Positions 14,915 through 21,148 of a stretch of 21,148 nt of DNA are shown piece by piece. The notes below the pieces were generated by a model. The model was not told the origin of the DNA. It saw nothing but the letters and a program-made list of their open reading frames with translations, and searched no databases. The stretch is taken from the NCBI GenBank assembly GCA_934630855.1, contig CAKTWW010000039.1, positions 1 to 21,148 of the forward strand, read 5' to 3'. The translations under genes and the position numbers were made by a program. Position 1 is the stretch's first letter. Each line of letters opens with the position of its first letter. This stretch comes from an uncultured Collinsella sp. (GTDB lineage: Bacteria; Actinomycetota; Coriobacteriia; Coriobacteriales; Coriobacteriaceae).

Positions 14915-15508
14915 CTAGCAGGCGGGCTCGGCGTCCATGTTCCCGGCAACGTCGCCGGCGGCATCGGCAACTGGAGCGCCCGGCATGCGCACGAGCTCCA
15001 TATGCTGCTCCTCAAAAACCGTACCCATGGGGAAGGCGCGACGGAAGACAAAACGGGCAACCGGGCCGGCAACCAGCAGATTCCAAGGCAGCGCCATGAC
15101 AAAGTTGCGCGGAATGTTGATGAGCCACATCATCGGCAGCATCTGCAGGTTGGCGAGCGGACCGCCGGGCATGTGGAACAAGCCCTCGCAGGCGCCATAG
15201 AGCGACATGATGATGACCATGGGAACGACCATGCAGGAGCTAATGGCAAACGTCATAGCGCGCGGAGAGCTCTTGCCCGGCGTGACCAGGTACTTAAAGG
15301 CAAAACCCTTGGCGAGCGGGCTGGCGACAAACCAGTCACAGCACATGGCAAAGACATAGGCAACGGGGAAGCCGAGCCACGCAGCGGCAACGATCTCGCC
15401 GCTGATGGCCCCGTGCTGCAGGGCAACGTTGTAGATGCTCATCCAGAGCACCATGCAAAAGCACATGATAAAGGTGAACAGCAGGCTCTCTCGTTTGTTG
15501 ATAGGCAT
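14915..15508 (-). CDS. DUF2798-type membrane protein
   Basis: A 197-residue integral membrane protein of unknown function that resembles the DUF2798 family. It begins MPINKRESLLFTFIM and has about four hydrophobic segments in two related halves; both contain a short Met-rich helix (MCFCMVLWMSIYN and ISSCMVVPMVIIMSLYG). The tail is Ala/Gly/Met-rich and not membrane-spanning. The start at 15508 is chosen because AAAGGAAC lies upstream; an earlier in-frame ATG at 15589 falls inside a terminator hairpin. The gene is monocistronic, between thrE and clpC. A transport role is often assumed for such proteins but cannot be shown here. Confidence 0.75.
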   Translation of the reverse strand: MPINKRESLLFTFIMCFCMVLWMSIYNVALQHGAISGEIVAAAWLGFPVAYVFAMCCDWFVASPLAKGFAFKYLVTPGKSSPRAMTFAISSCMVVPMVIIMSLYGACEGLFHMPGGPLANLQMLPMMWLINIPRNFVMALPWNLLVAGPVARFVFRRAFPMGTVFEEQHMELVRMPGAPVADAAGDVAGNMDAEPAC

Positions 15509-15548
15509 GAAGGGCAGGTTCCTTTCCGTGTTGCGCCGCGTCGCCGCC

Positions 15549-15601
15549 AACAAAAACGGGCGGGCGAGATGGAGATCCAAGGACTTCATCTCGCCCGCCC
15601 G
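15549..15601 (-). terminator. Strong terminator hairpin 5' of the DUF2798 gene
   Basis: A perfect 15-bp inverted repeat CGGGCGGGCGAGATG (15557-15571) / CATCTCGCCCGCCCG (15587-15601) is followed on the minus strand by TTTTTGTTGG. It is either the distant terminator of thrE (about 255 bp downstream of its stop, beyond the repeats) or an attenuator in the leader of the DUF2798 gene. Confidence 0.8.
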
Positions 15602-15713
15602 TGTTACGTGCGTCTGCGACTACTTATGTGGTGTCCTCACCCTAACACGAAAGGGATGCGCTTCGTAAGCGTTGAGTTTGTGAAGACGCAAGGTGCCAAC
15701 GTTCCTCCGTCCT

Positions 15714-15786
15714 GTAAGTTGCGGTGGAATACGGACTGTTTTGATCTTTCAAGCGGCTTTTCCGTCCCTATTTCACCGCAACTTAC
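15714..15786. repeat. Palindromic REP-like element, family A, copy 1
   Basis: 23-nt arms (15714-15736 and 15764-15786) pair at 21 positions. The core of the arm is GTTGCGGTG(A/G)AATA, with GGAC at the inner end. A second copy lies at 17561-17626, with the same mismatch (C against G) in the same place. Confidence 0.85.
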
Positions 15787-15788
15787 CG

Positions 15789-15856
15789 GTGGTGCAAGGG
15801 AGACAGGTTTGTTTGCACCAACTTGGTGCAAGGTAACCTGACCCCCTTTGCACCAA
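15789..15856. repeat. Double palindromic element, family D, abutting the thrE stop
   Basis: Two small hairpin units lie head to head. Unit 1 is TGGTGCAA (15790-15797) / TTGCACCA (15813-15820). Unit 2 is TTGGTGCAA (15823-15831) / TTGCACCAA (15848-15856). The inner arms of the two units also form a perfect palindrome around C15822. The interiors are related in opposite orientation (GGGAGACAGGTTTG and, reversed, GGGGGTCAGGTTACC). The element ends one base before the thrE stop codon. Confidence 0.8.
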
Positions 15857-17437
15857 TTAGCTCGTGTGGCGCCAACGAGAATCGGTGAGGGTACGCGCAA
15901 CGCACAGGCCCACGGGCAGAAACGCCACGATGAGGATGGCACGCACGAACCAGCCGAGCATGTTGACGGTATCGAAGGTGCACATGTAGTACATGGCACG
16001 GTAGAGGTACAAGCCCGGAACCATGATGACAATCGACGGCACCGTGAGTGCGATGCGCGGGTAGGTGAGCTTAAGCTCGACCAGACTTGCCAGCAGACCC
16101 GATGCCAAGGCCCCGACAAAGGCGGCCGCCTCGGGAGCCATACCAGCGCTTAGGCTCAAAAAAGGCAGAATCGTGGGCGCGTCAACCAAGGTAAGGCGCA
16201 GCGTGTTCGATACGGCACCGATAAGGCCGGCAGCCGCGGCCATCTTGACGGGACTGTTGAACATAACCGAGAAGCCAAACACGCCAACAAAACTCAGCAC
16301 CACACGCAGCAGCGTCAGCGTCAGCGGCGAAAGCCCCAGCGGCGCAAAATCGTCCGGCGCCAGCCCCACGCACTCGGCAACCATCCAGCCCACGAGCGTA
16401 GCCATAACGGTAATCGCCACAGCATAGGAAAGGCGCTCGATACCGCTTCGCATGTCGAGCTTAGCAATATCGAGACCCGCCGTGATGAGCGGGAACCCGG
16501 GAATCACAAACAGCATGGCACCGATATACCCCTCTTGATGCGCCATAGCTCCCGGCATGACCTGGTCAAGGCCAAGCAGTGCCAGCAGGTACGAGATACA
16601 TGCGAGCGCGACACCGACTGTTAGCGCACTAAACTGGCCCAGGCCCTGCTTAAGGACATGCGAGCGAGCGAAATTGCCAACGCCCGCGCCGACAAATGCA
16701 CAGGCCATCTCGATCGGGCCGCCGCCGAGCAAAAATACAAAGGCGGCGCAGGCAAAGGCAGCCGCTAACCCTTGCTGCCACGAGGCGTAATCGGGCTTTG
16801 AACTCTCGACGGTTTTGAGCATCTCGTGGTATTCATGCACCGTAAAGTGGCGGCCATACGTCTCGATTTCCTTTAAGAAGCTCTCCATCATCCAGATGCG
16901 ATGGGTGTTGACGCCCGTAGTCGGCAGACTCACGACCTCGTTAAAACAGTGGCCATCCTCGATGCAGGTGCATTCAAACGACAGGAGACTCAGGTCGACA
17001 TGAATAGTGACGCCAAGCACGGCGGCTACACGATTCATGGTGTCGCGCACGCGCCATGCGCCGGTGCCGCTTGCGAGCATGAGCATACCGGTGCGGCAGA
17101 TGATGGACGACTTATCGGTCAGTGGTGCGTTAACCGCAAGTTGATCGCCCGCGGTCACGATTTGGCGCCAGTCAGTTTTCATATGGAGTTCGCCAGCACG
17201 CACACCATGGTGCTGCGGGAGGATTGAAGGCCACGAGTCGGGTCGCAGCATGTTCGGTTTGTCCTTCGGCTCGTCTTTCGCCAGGTCTTCGTCCTCATTC
17301 GGCCTATCGTCCACAAGGTCAAAGGAATCGAGCGGCGCAGGATTGCGACGGTCCGCCAGCTCCTCATCCTCTTCATCAAAGAAATTGAACTGGTCGAGCA
17401 TATCGTCTTCGATAGCCCGCTCGCTCGCATCATCCAT
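15857..17437 (-). CDS. thrE: Threonine/serine exporter, fused ThrE_1-ThrE_2
   Basis: A 526-residue membrane protein in which both ThrE domains (DUF1212 and DUF3815, separate as YjjP and YjjB in E. coli) are fused, as in Corynebacterium ThrE. The N-terminal ~85 residues are acidic and soluble. The ThrE_1 domain follows, with GMLMLASGTGAWRVRDTMN and a β-rich segment (HVDLSLLSFECTCIEDG), and then about five membrane helices. The ThrE_2 half, from about residue 370, contributes further helices. ThrE exports threonine and serine by proton motive force; substrate choice here is inferred. The start at 17437 follows AAGGAAGG and is better placed than one 11 codons upstream. Both flanks carry REP-like elements, the 3' one touching the stop codon. 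Confidence 0.9.
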   Translation of the reverse strand: MDDASERAIEDDMLDQFNFFDEEDEELADRRNPAPLDSFDLVDDRPNEDEDLAKDEPKDKPNMLRPDSWPSILPQHHGVRAGELHMKTDWRQIVTAGDQLAVNAPLTDKSSIICRTGMLMLASGTGAWRVRDTMNRVAAVLGVTIHVDLSLLSFECTCIEDGHCFNEVVSLPTTGVNTHRIWMMESFLKEIETYGRHFTVHEYHEMLKTVESSKPDYASWQQGLAAAFACAAFVFLLGGGPIEMACAFVGAGVGNFARSHVLKQGLGQFSALTVGVALACISYLLALLGLDQVMPGAMAHQEGYIGAMLFVIPGFPLITAGLDIAKLDMRSGIERLSYAVAITVMATLVGWMVAECVGLAPDDFAPLGLSPLTLTLLRVVLSFVGVFGFSVMFNSPVKMAAAAGLIGAVSNTLRLTLVDAPTILPFLSLSAGMAPEAAAFVGALASGLLASLVELKLTYPRIALTVPSIVIMVPGLYLYRAMYYMCTFDTVNMLGWFVRAILIVAFLPVGLCVARTLTDSRWRHTS

Positions 17438-17560
17438 GATTGGCGCTTCCTTCCTTCTGGTCACTCCCATCGTAGACAGCAGCAGTTAAAGGAAACATAA
17501 AAGAGACGTTTGTCGTCCACGCACGAAGCTCAAGGCGGCGACCACCGTCGGACCCAGATA

Positions 17561-17626
17561 AGTTGCGGTGAAATACGGACTGTTTGGCCTCCAAAGACGC
17601 AATTCAGTCCCTATTTCACCGCAACT
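17561..17626. repeat. Palindromic REP-like element, family A, copy 2
   Basis: 22-nt arms (17561-17582 and 17605-17626) pair at 21 of 22 positions. Outer-arm sequence is shared with the copy at 15714-15786, while the loop differs and contains its own TTTGG/CCAAA hairpin. It lies upstream of thrE, beside family C. Confidence 0.85.
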
Positions 17627-17630
17627 CAGA

Positions 17631-17713
17631 GTAGTCGTTGGGCGTTCTTAAACGACTAGTCAAACAAGAACGTCCCCAACGACTAGTCATTTAAGAACGT
17701 CCCCAATGACTAC
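17631..17713. repeat. Compound palindromic element, family C, three hairpin units
   Basis: The ends read GTAG...CTAC. Three units are seen. The first is AGTCGTT/AACGACT (17633-17639 / 17651-17657). A central direct copy of AAGAACGTCCCCAA (17666-17679) follows. The third is AGTCATT/AATGACT (17685-17691 / 17705-17711). The outer units differ by a compensated base pair. Interiors carry GGGGACGTTCTT, reduced to GGGCGTTCTT in the first unit. Confidence 0.85.
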
Positions 17714-17822
17714 TTTGGACCGTGGCAACGCCGATGTTTTGGTAACGACAGCGAAAACCCGTCAGAGCGAGCAAGGTGCCTTTGGGGCGAAATGACGCCA
17801 TAGGTTGAGCATAAGTCAGCGA

Positions 17823-17921
17823 GCGGGTCGCATTTGAGGCAAGGTGACGTGAAACGAAAGGGCGCTGACCTTCTGGTCGCGCCCTTGAAGTTGAACGTCA
17901 GATTGTCCAAATGCGGCCCGC
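17823..17921. repeat. 99-bp nested symmetric palindrome containing the lysS terminator
   Basis: Four nested stems are spaced evenly. The outer is GCGGGTCGCATTTG (17823-17836) / CAAATGCGGCCCGC (17908-17921), 13 of 14 with one G-U. Inside are TGACGT (17845-17850) / ACGTCA (17895-17900), then AAGGGCGC (17858-17865) / GCGCCCTT (17879-17886), then GACC/GGTC. The unpaired gaps are 8 and 7 nt on both sides. The rest of the gap to 17714 shows no gene; a 66-codon open frame across it looks spurious. Confidence 0.7.
17850..17886 (-). terminator. Probable terminator of lysS
   Basis: The inner hairpin of the nested palindrome, AAGGGCGC/GCGCCCTT plus GACC/GGTC around TTCT, is followed on the minus strand by TTTCGTTTC. 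It is the nearest hairpin with a T-rich tail after lysS. Confidence 0.6.
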
Positions 17922-17934
17922 GCAGCGTCGAGCC

Positions 17935-17961
17935 GTTACGCGGTTCGTAGAACCGCGTAAC
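17935..17961. other. Perfect 12-bp hairpin directly after the lysS stop
   Basis: GTTACGCGGTTC (17935-17946) and GAACCGCGTAAC (17950-17961) pair perfectly around GTA, 3 bp from the lysS stop codon. No T-tract follows on the minus strand, so it is not a standard terminator; it may protect the mRNA 3' end. Confidence 0.7.
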
Positions 17962-17964
17962 CCC

Positions 17965-19929
17965 CTAGTACATCTTTGCGCCGGCGGGGATGGAAGCGTC
18001 GAGCTGGATCAGGTTGAGGCGCTCCTCGCCCTCTTCCTCGTGGATAGCGCTGATCAACATACCGCAGCTGGGGATGCCCATCATCTTGCGCGGAGGCAGG
18101 TTGGTGATGGCGAGCAGGGTCTTGCCGACCAGGTCCTCGGGCTCATAGTATTCATGGATGCCGGAGAGGATGGTGCGGTCGGTACCGGTACCGTCGTCGA
18201 GCGTAAAGTTCAGCAGCTTCTTGGACTTCTTGACGGCCTCGCATGCCTTGACCTTCACAGCGCGGAAATCGCTCTTGGAGAAGGTATCAAAGTCGACGAA
18301 CTCCTCGAACAACGGCTCAACGGCGATCTTGGAGTAATCGAGCGTAGGCTTAAGCGACTTAACGAACGGGCTCGCGGCGTTGCCGGCCTCTGCAGCCTTG
18401 GCGGCAGCGGCACCGGACTGGAAACCCTTCTCGGGCTTCATGTGCGGGAACAGCAGGACGTCGCGGATAGAAGCCTGGTTGGTAAGCAGCATGACCACGC
18501 GGTCGATACCAATGCCGATGCCGCCCGCGGGAGGCATACCGTACTCGAGGGCGCGCACGTAGTCCTCGTCATACTCCATGGCCTCATCGTCGCCACCGGC
18601 CTTCTCGGCCATCTGGGCAGCAAAGCGCTCGGCCTGGTCGACCGGGTCGTTGAGCTCGGAGAAGGCGTTGGCGTACTCGTGGCCGGCGATGACCAGCTCA
18701 AAGCGGTGGGTCAGACGCGGATCGTCCTCAAAACGCTTGGCGAGCGGGCTGACCTCGATGGGGTAATCGCACACGAAGGTCGGGTTGACGATGGTGTCCT
18801 CGCCCAGCTCATCGTAAATCTCGGCGATGATCTTGCCGGCAGTCCACTCGGGCTTGATCTCCAAGCCCTTCTCGCGCGCGGCAGCGGCAAGCTCCTCGAC
18901 CGGCGTATCGATGGTGACCTGCTTGCCGAGCACGTCAGATACGATGTCGGTCATAGGACGGCTTGCCCACTCGCCGGACAGGTCGATGGTCTGGCCCTGG
19001 TACTCAATGACCTCGGGGTTGCCGATAGCCTTGTTGGCGGCCTTGATGACGCCCTGGGCGAGTGCCTTCATGCCCTCGAGGTCGGAGAAGGCACGGTAGG
19101 CCTCCATCGTGGTGAACTCGGGGTTGTGGGTAAGGTCCATGCCCTCGTTGCGGAAGATGCGGCCGATCTCGAACACGCGCTCAAAACCGCCGACGATGCA
19201 GCGCTTGAGGTGCAGCTCGGTGGCAATACGCAGGTAGCACTCCTGATCGAGCGCGTTGAAGTGCGTGATGAACGGCTTTGCCGTGGCGCCGCCCTGAATG
19301 GTCTGCAGGATGGGGGTCTCGACCTCCATGTAACCGTCGGACTCCATAAAGCGGCGGAAGGTGGAGAGGATCTGCGAACGCTTGCGGAAGGTCTCGCGAA
19401 CGTCGTCGTTGGCAATCAGGTCAACGTAGCGCTGACGATAGCGAGTCTCCTTGTCGGAGAGACCGTGGAACTTCTCGGGCAGCGGGCGAACGGCCTTGGA
19501 CAGCAGCGTTGCGCTCTTGGGGGCAACGGAGAGCTGGCCGCGCTTGGTGCGCACGACCACGCCAGTCACGCCCAGGATATCGCCCAGGTCGAGCGCCTTG
19601 AGCGTGTTCCAGGCGGCCTCATCCATATCGTTGATGCGGCAGAACAGCTGGATCTCGCCGGTCGCATCGCGGACGACGACGAACATGATCTTGCCCTGAC
19701 CACGCTTGGCAACCACACGGCCGCCGATCTTCACGACGTCCTCGGTATCCTCGCCGTCGGCAAGCTCGGCGTACTTAGCCTCGATATCGGCGACGTAATC
19801 CTCGATCTCGGAGTGCTCGGGATAGGGGTTCTGGCCTGCCTCGAACAGGGAGGCACGCTTGGCCAGGCGGGTGGCGCGCTCGTCGTTGAGCGTCGATGCC
19901 TGATCGGCGGCGTTCTGGTTCTCTGCCAT
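17965..19929 (-). CDS. lysS: Lysine--tRNA ligase (class II) with C-terminal tRNA-binding OB domain
   Basis: A 654-residue class II LysRS, about 150 longer than the usual ~500. The anticodon-binding OB fold lies at about 60-150. The class II core follows, with motif 2 FEIGRIFRNEGMDLTHNPEF (253-272) and motif 3 GGIGIGIDRVVMLL (469-482). A linker (500-540) leads to a second OB domain (about 543-654) of the Trbp111/EMAPII type, seen at the C-terminus of many MetRS proteins: FDTFSKSDFRAVKVKACEAV, then LPPRKMMGIPSCGMLISA. This appended domain probably increases tRNA affinity. GAGGAGC precedes the ATG. A hairpin terminator separates it from greA upstream. Confidence 0.95.
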   Translation of the reverse strand: MAENQNAADQASTLNDERATRLAKRASLFEAGQNPYPEHSEIEDYVADIEAKYAELADGEDTEDVVKIGGRVVAKRGQGKIMFVVVRDATGEIQLFCRINDMDEAAWNTLKALDLGDILGVTGVVVRTKRGQLSVAPKSATLLSKAVRPLPEKFHGLSDKETRYRQRYVDLIANDDVRETFRKRSQILSTFRRFMESDGYMEVETPILQTIQGGATAKPFITHFNALDQECYLRIATELHLKRCIVGGFERVFEIGRIFRNEGMDLTHNPEFTTMEAYRAFSDLEGMKALAQGVIKAANKAIGNPEVIEYQGQTIDLSGEWASRPMTDIVSDVLGKQVTIDTPVEELAAAAREKGLEIKPEWTAGKIIAEIYDELGEDTIVNPTFVCDYPIEVSPLAKRFEDDPRLTHRFELVIAGHEYANAFSELNDPVDQAERFAAQMAEKAGGDDEAMEYDEDYVRALEYGMPPAGGIGIGIDRVVMLLTNQASIRDVLLFPHMKPEKGFQSGAAAAKAAEAGNAASPFVKSLKPTLDYSKIAVEPLFEEFVDFDTFSKSDFRAVKVKACEAVKKSKKLLNFTLDDGTGTDRTILSGIHEYYEPEDLVGKTLLAITNLPPRKMMGIPSCGMLISAIHEEEGEERLNLIQLDASIPAGAKMY

Positions 19930-19940
19930 AGTTAGCTCCT

Positions 19941-19978
19941 CAAACTAAAACGCTCCCCAGGATTCGGTCCCAGGGAGC
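19941..19978 (-). terminator. Terminator between greA and lysS
   Basis: CGCTCCC (19950-19956) pairs with GGGAGCG (19972-19978), and the minus-strand continuation is TTTTAGTTTG. It lies 30 bp after the greA stop and just before the lysS ribosome site, so it might act as a partial terminator or attenuator for lysS. Confidence 0.65.
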
Positions 19979-20007
19979 GAAAACATACCTTTACGCGGGA
20001 CCGTGGT

Positions 20008-20478
20008 CTAGCGTGCAATCTTGGCGATGGTGTAGACGCGGGTCTTGCCGGAAGGCGTAACGACCTCGACGGAGTCGCCCTCGCCGTGACCGATGATGGC
20101 GTGGCCGACCGGAGACTCGTTGGAGATCTTGTGCTCGAGCGAGTTGGTCTCGGTGGTACCGACGAGCGTGACTTCCATGACCTCACCGTTGGGATCGATC
20201 AGCGAAACGGTGGAACCGATGGAGACGGTCAGATCGCCCGTGGTGGCAGCAACCTGAGCGTTGGCGAGAATAGCCTGAATCTCGGCAATGCGAGCAGCGT
20301 TCTGAGCCTGCTTGTCCTTGGCGGCGTCGTACTCGGAGTTCTCCGAAAGGTCGCCGAACGCACGGGCTTCCTTGATGTCCTCGACGATCTCCTTGGCGTA
20401 ATCGCCCTCACGCCAAGCAAGCTCCTCGACGAGCTTCTGGCGGCCCTCAGCGGTCAGTACGATCTGGCTTGCGTCCAT
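20008..20478 (-). CDS. greA: Transcription elongation factor GreA
   Basis: GreA (156 residues, normal length) enters the RNA polymerase secondary channel and stimulates cleavage of backtracked transcripts. The N-terminal coiled coil carries the acidic tip DLSENSEYDAAKDKQ, and the C-terminal FKBP-like domain includes GSTVSLIDPNG, SNESPVGHAIIGHGEGD and TPSGKTRVYTI. The start at 20478 is chosen because GGGGAG lies about 10 nt upstream and the family begins near here; ten extra codons upstream are not family-like. A promoter such as TTGTAG-18-CATAGT may lie in the 40 bp after the tatA terminator. The greA-lysS order is common. Confidence 0.95.
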   Translation of the reverse strand: MDASQIVLTAEGRQKLVEELAWREGDYAKEIVEDIKEARAFGDLSENSEYDAAKDKQAQNAARIAEIQAILANAQVAATTGDLTVSIGSTVSLIDPNGEVMEVTLVGTTETNSLEHKISNESPVGHAIIGHGEGDSVEVVTPSGKTRVYTIAKIAR

Positions 20479-20520
20479 ACGGATATCTCCCCAACTATGA
20501 TCTAACAAATCAACTGTCTA

Positions 20521-20560
20521 CAAAACAAAAAAGACCGGCAAGCCTGCGGGCAAGCCGGTC
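20521..20560 (-). terminator. Intrinsic terminator of tatA
   Basis: GACCGGC (20533-20539) / GCCGGTC (20554-20560), with an inner GCC/GGC stem, is followed on the minus strand by TTTTTTGTTTTG. It lies 26 bp after the tatA stop. Confidence 0.85.
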
Positions 20561-20585
20561 AGGTGCTCACCCCAAAGGGATGGGA

Positions 20586-20855
20586 CTACTCTGCGTCCGC
20601 GTCGCCGTCCTCTGCCTTCTTTTTCTTGGCAGCAGCGAGCTTAGCCTCGAGCTCAGCGATCTCCTTGTCCTCCTCGGACTCCTCGACCACAACCTCCTCG
20701 GCCTGCTTGGACTCGCCCTTGTCACCTTCCATACCCTCGCGGATATTCTTGACGGTGGAACCGAGCGACTTGCCGAGCTTCGGCAGGTTCTTGGGCCCAA
20801 AAATCAACAGGGCGACAATAAGGATAACTACCCACTCAAAGCCTTTAGGGAACAT
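20586..20855 (-). CDS. tatA: Sec-independent protein translocase subunit TatA/E
   Basis: An 89-residue TatA-family protein. One N-terminal membrane helix (WVVILIVALLIFG) is followed by the family hinge FGPKNLPKLGKSLGSTVKNI and an amphipathic helix. The rest is a charged tail rich in Glu, Lys and Ala. TatA forms the size-variable pore of the twin-arginine pathway for folded proteins in the cytoplasmic membrane. The FGP hinge and short length favour TatA over TatB. The start at 20855 follows GGGAGG; a longer frame begins ten codons earlier without a ribosome site. tatC is not adjacent in this window. A TATAAT box lies 40 bp upstream. Confidence 0.92.
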   Translation of the reverse strand: MFPKGFEWVVILIVALLIFGPKNLPKLGKSLGSTVKNIREGMEGDKGESKQAEEVVVEESEEDKEIAELEAKLAAAKKKKAEDGDADAE

Positions 20856-20894
20856 GTACTTTCCTCCCGGAATCAATGCAAACAAGCTCGATGG

Positions 20895-20900
20895 ATTATA
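20895..20900 (-). promoter_or_regulatory. -10 box of the tatA promoter
   Basis: A perfect TATAAT on the minus strand lies 40 bp before the tatA ATG, in the gap after the tRNA-Pro terminator. No good -35 is visible at 16-18 bp. Confidence 0.5.
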
Positions 20901-20950
20901 CCGCAGCGGGCCTGCATGCAGCTTGGAATCACAACAAGAGCAACAATAGC

Positions 20951-20980
20951 TAAAAAAAGGGACCGCAAGAAGCGGTCCCT
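20951..20980 (-). terminator. Terminator of tRNA-Pro
   Basis: AGGGACCGC (20958-20966) pairs perfectly with GCGGTCCCT (20972-20980) around a 5-nt loop. The minus strand continues with a run of T (TTTTTTTA). It begins 11 bp after the tRNA 3' end. Confidence 0.9.
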
Positions 20981-20990
20981 CCTCATGCTC

Positions 20991-21067
20991 TGGTCGGGTT
21001 GACTGGATTTGAACCAGCGACCCCTGCGTCCCGAACGCAGTGCTCTACCAAACTGAGCCACAACCCG
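20991..21067 (-). tRNA. tRNA-Pro (anticodon CGG)
   Basis: A complete cloverleaf is visible. The acceptor is CGGGTTG/CAACCCG with A73 and an encoded CCA end. The D arm is GCTC/GAGC with GG in the loop. The anticodon arm is CTGCG/CGCAG around TTCGGGA (anticodon CGG, reading CCG), and the T arm is CTGG/CCAG with TTCAAAT. The 5' C1 paired to G72 is typical of proline tRNAs. Confidence 0.97.
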
Positions 21068-21075
21068 TTAGCTCG

Positions 21076-21081
21076 ACTATA
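21076..21081 (-). promoter_or_regulatory. -10 box of the tRNA-Pro promoter
   Basis: TATAGT on the minus strand lies 9 bp before the tRNA 5' end; the -35 region shows no clear consensus. The remaining bases to the right edge hold no recognisable gene. Confidence 0.35.
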
Positions 21082-21148
21082 GTAACAAAGATTTCCGCCG
21101 TGTGCTAGAGAAATTTTTACTTCTTTGGCACTTCGATGCGAACCGTGT

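Noticed and set aside
15509..15589. Longer N-terminus for the DUF2798 protein starting at 15589
   Set aside because: The upstream ATG lies in the terminator hairpin without a ribosome site; the family-like sequence begins at MPINKRES.
17710..17910. 66-codon minus-strand frame between lysS and the family C element
   Set aside because: It starts at a non-ATG codon without a ribosome site and runs through the nested palindrome and terminator; Cys-rich but probably spurious.
15509..17964. A transposase gene for the REP-like elements
   Set aside because: No Y1 transposase or other recombinase reading frame is found in the window; any mobilising enzyme must be elsewhere.
17911..19935. 674-codon plus-strand frame opposite lysS
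   Set aside because: It is an antisense shadow of LysRS without a start signal or recognisable domain.

Overview
The window is a dense, roughly 60 % G+C bacterial chromosome segment. Protein sequences, gene order and the style of its intergenic palindromes suggest an actinobacterial gut commensal of the Coriobacteriia, most likely Collinsella. This assignment comes from reading the sequence, not from a database search. Nearly all housekeeping genes lie on the minus strand, so transcription mostly runs from the right end to the left end.

Right end to centre (minus strand): tRNA-Pro(CGG), tatA, greA, lysS (with an unusual C-terminal OB-fold tRNA-binding domain), a fused ThrE-type amino-acid exporter, a DUF2798 membrane protein, clpC, and pepD. 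Most are single transcription units ending in readable intrinsic terminators. The gaps around thrE hold several families of small palindromic REP/MITE-like elements and a nested, symmetric 99-bp palindrome.

Centre (plus strand, 6.0-10.2 kb): a yybP-ykoY manganese riboswitch controls mntP (Mn2+ exporter). An accessory block follows: an AAA-type ATPase with DUF4143 and a PD-(D/E)XK-like C-terminus, then a hipB-hipA toxin-antitoxin pair. The ATPase gene is bracketed by two identical 39-bp terminator hairpins. It is preceded by four repeats at exactly 23-bp spacing. The terminator hairpins embed a 14-bp box that differs by one base from the box forming the large inverted-repeat operator in front of hipB.

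Left (minus strand): a tight operon disA-ispD-ispF-cysS-rlmB-yacP/rae1 covers c-di-AMP synthesis, two MEP isoprenoid steps, cysteinyl-tRNA synthetase, 23S rRNA methylation and a NYN ribonuclease. The set greA, lysS, clpC, disA, ispD, ispF, cysS, rlmB, yacP resembles the conserved Firmicutes lysS/clpC-radA-disA-ispDF-cysS-rlmB-yacP order. Here the plus-strand block sits where radA would be expected. The left edge has a probable partial tRNA, its promoter, paired hairpins sharing a repeated word, and a tRNA-like remnant.

The most unusual material is non-coding: the repeat and operator architecture tying the ATPase to hipBA, and several palindrome families with compensatory base changes.
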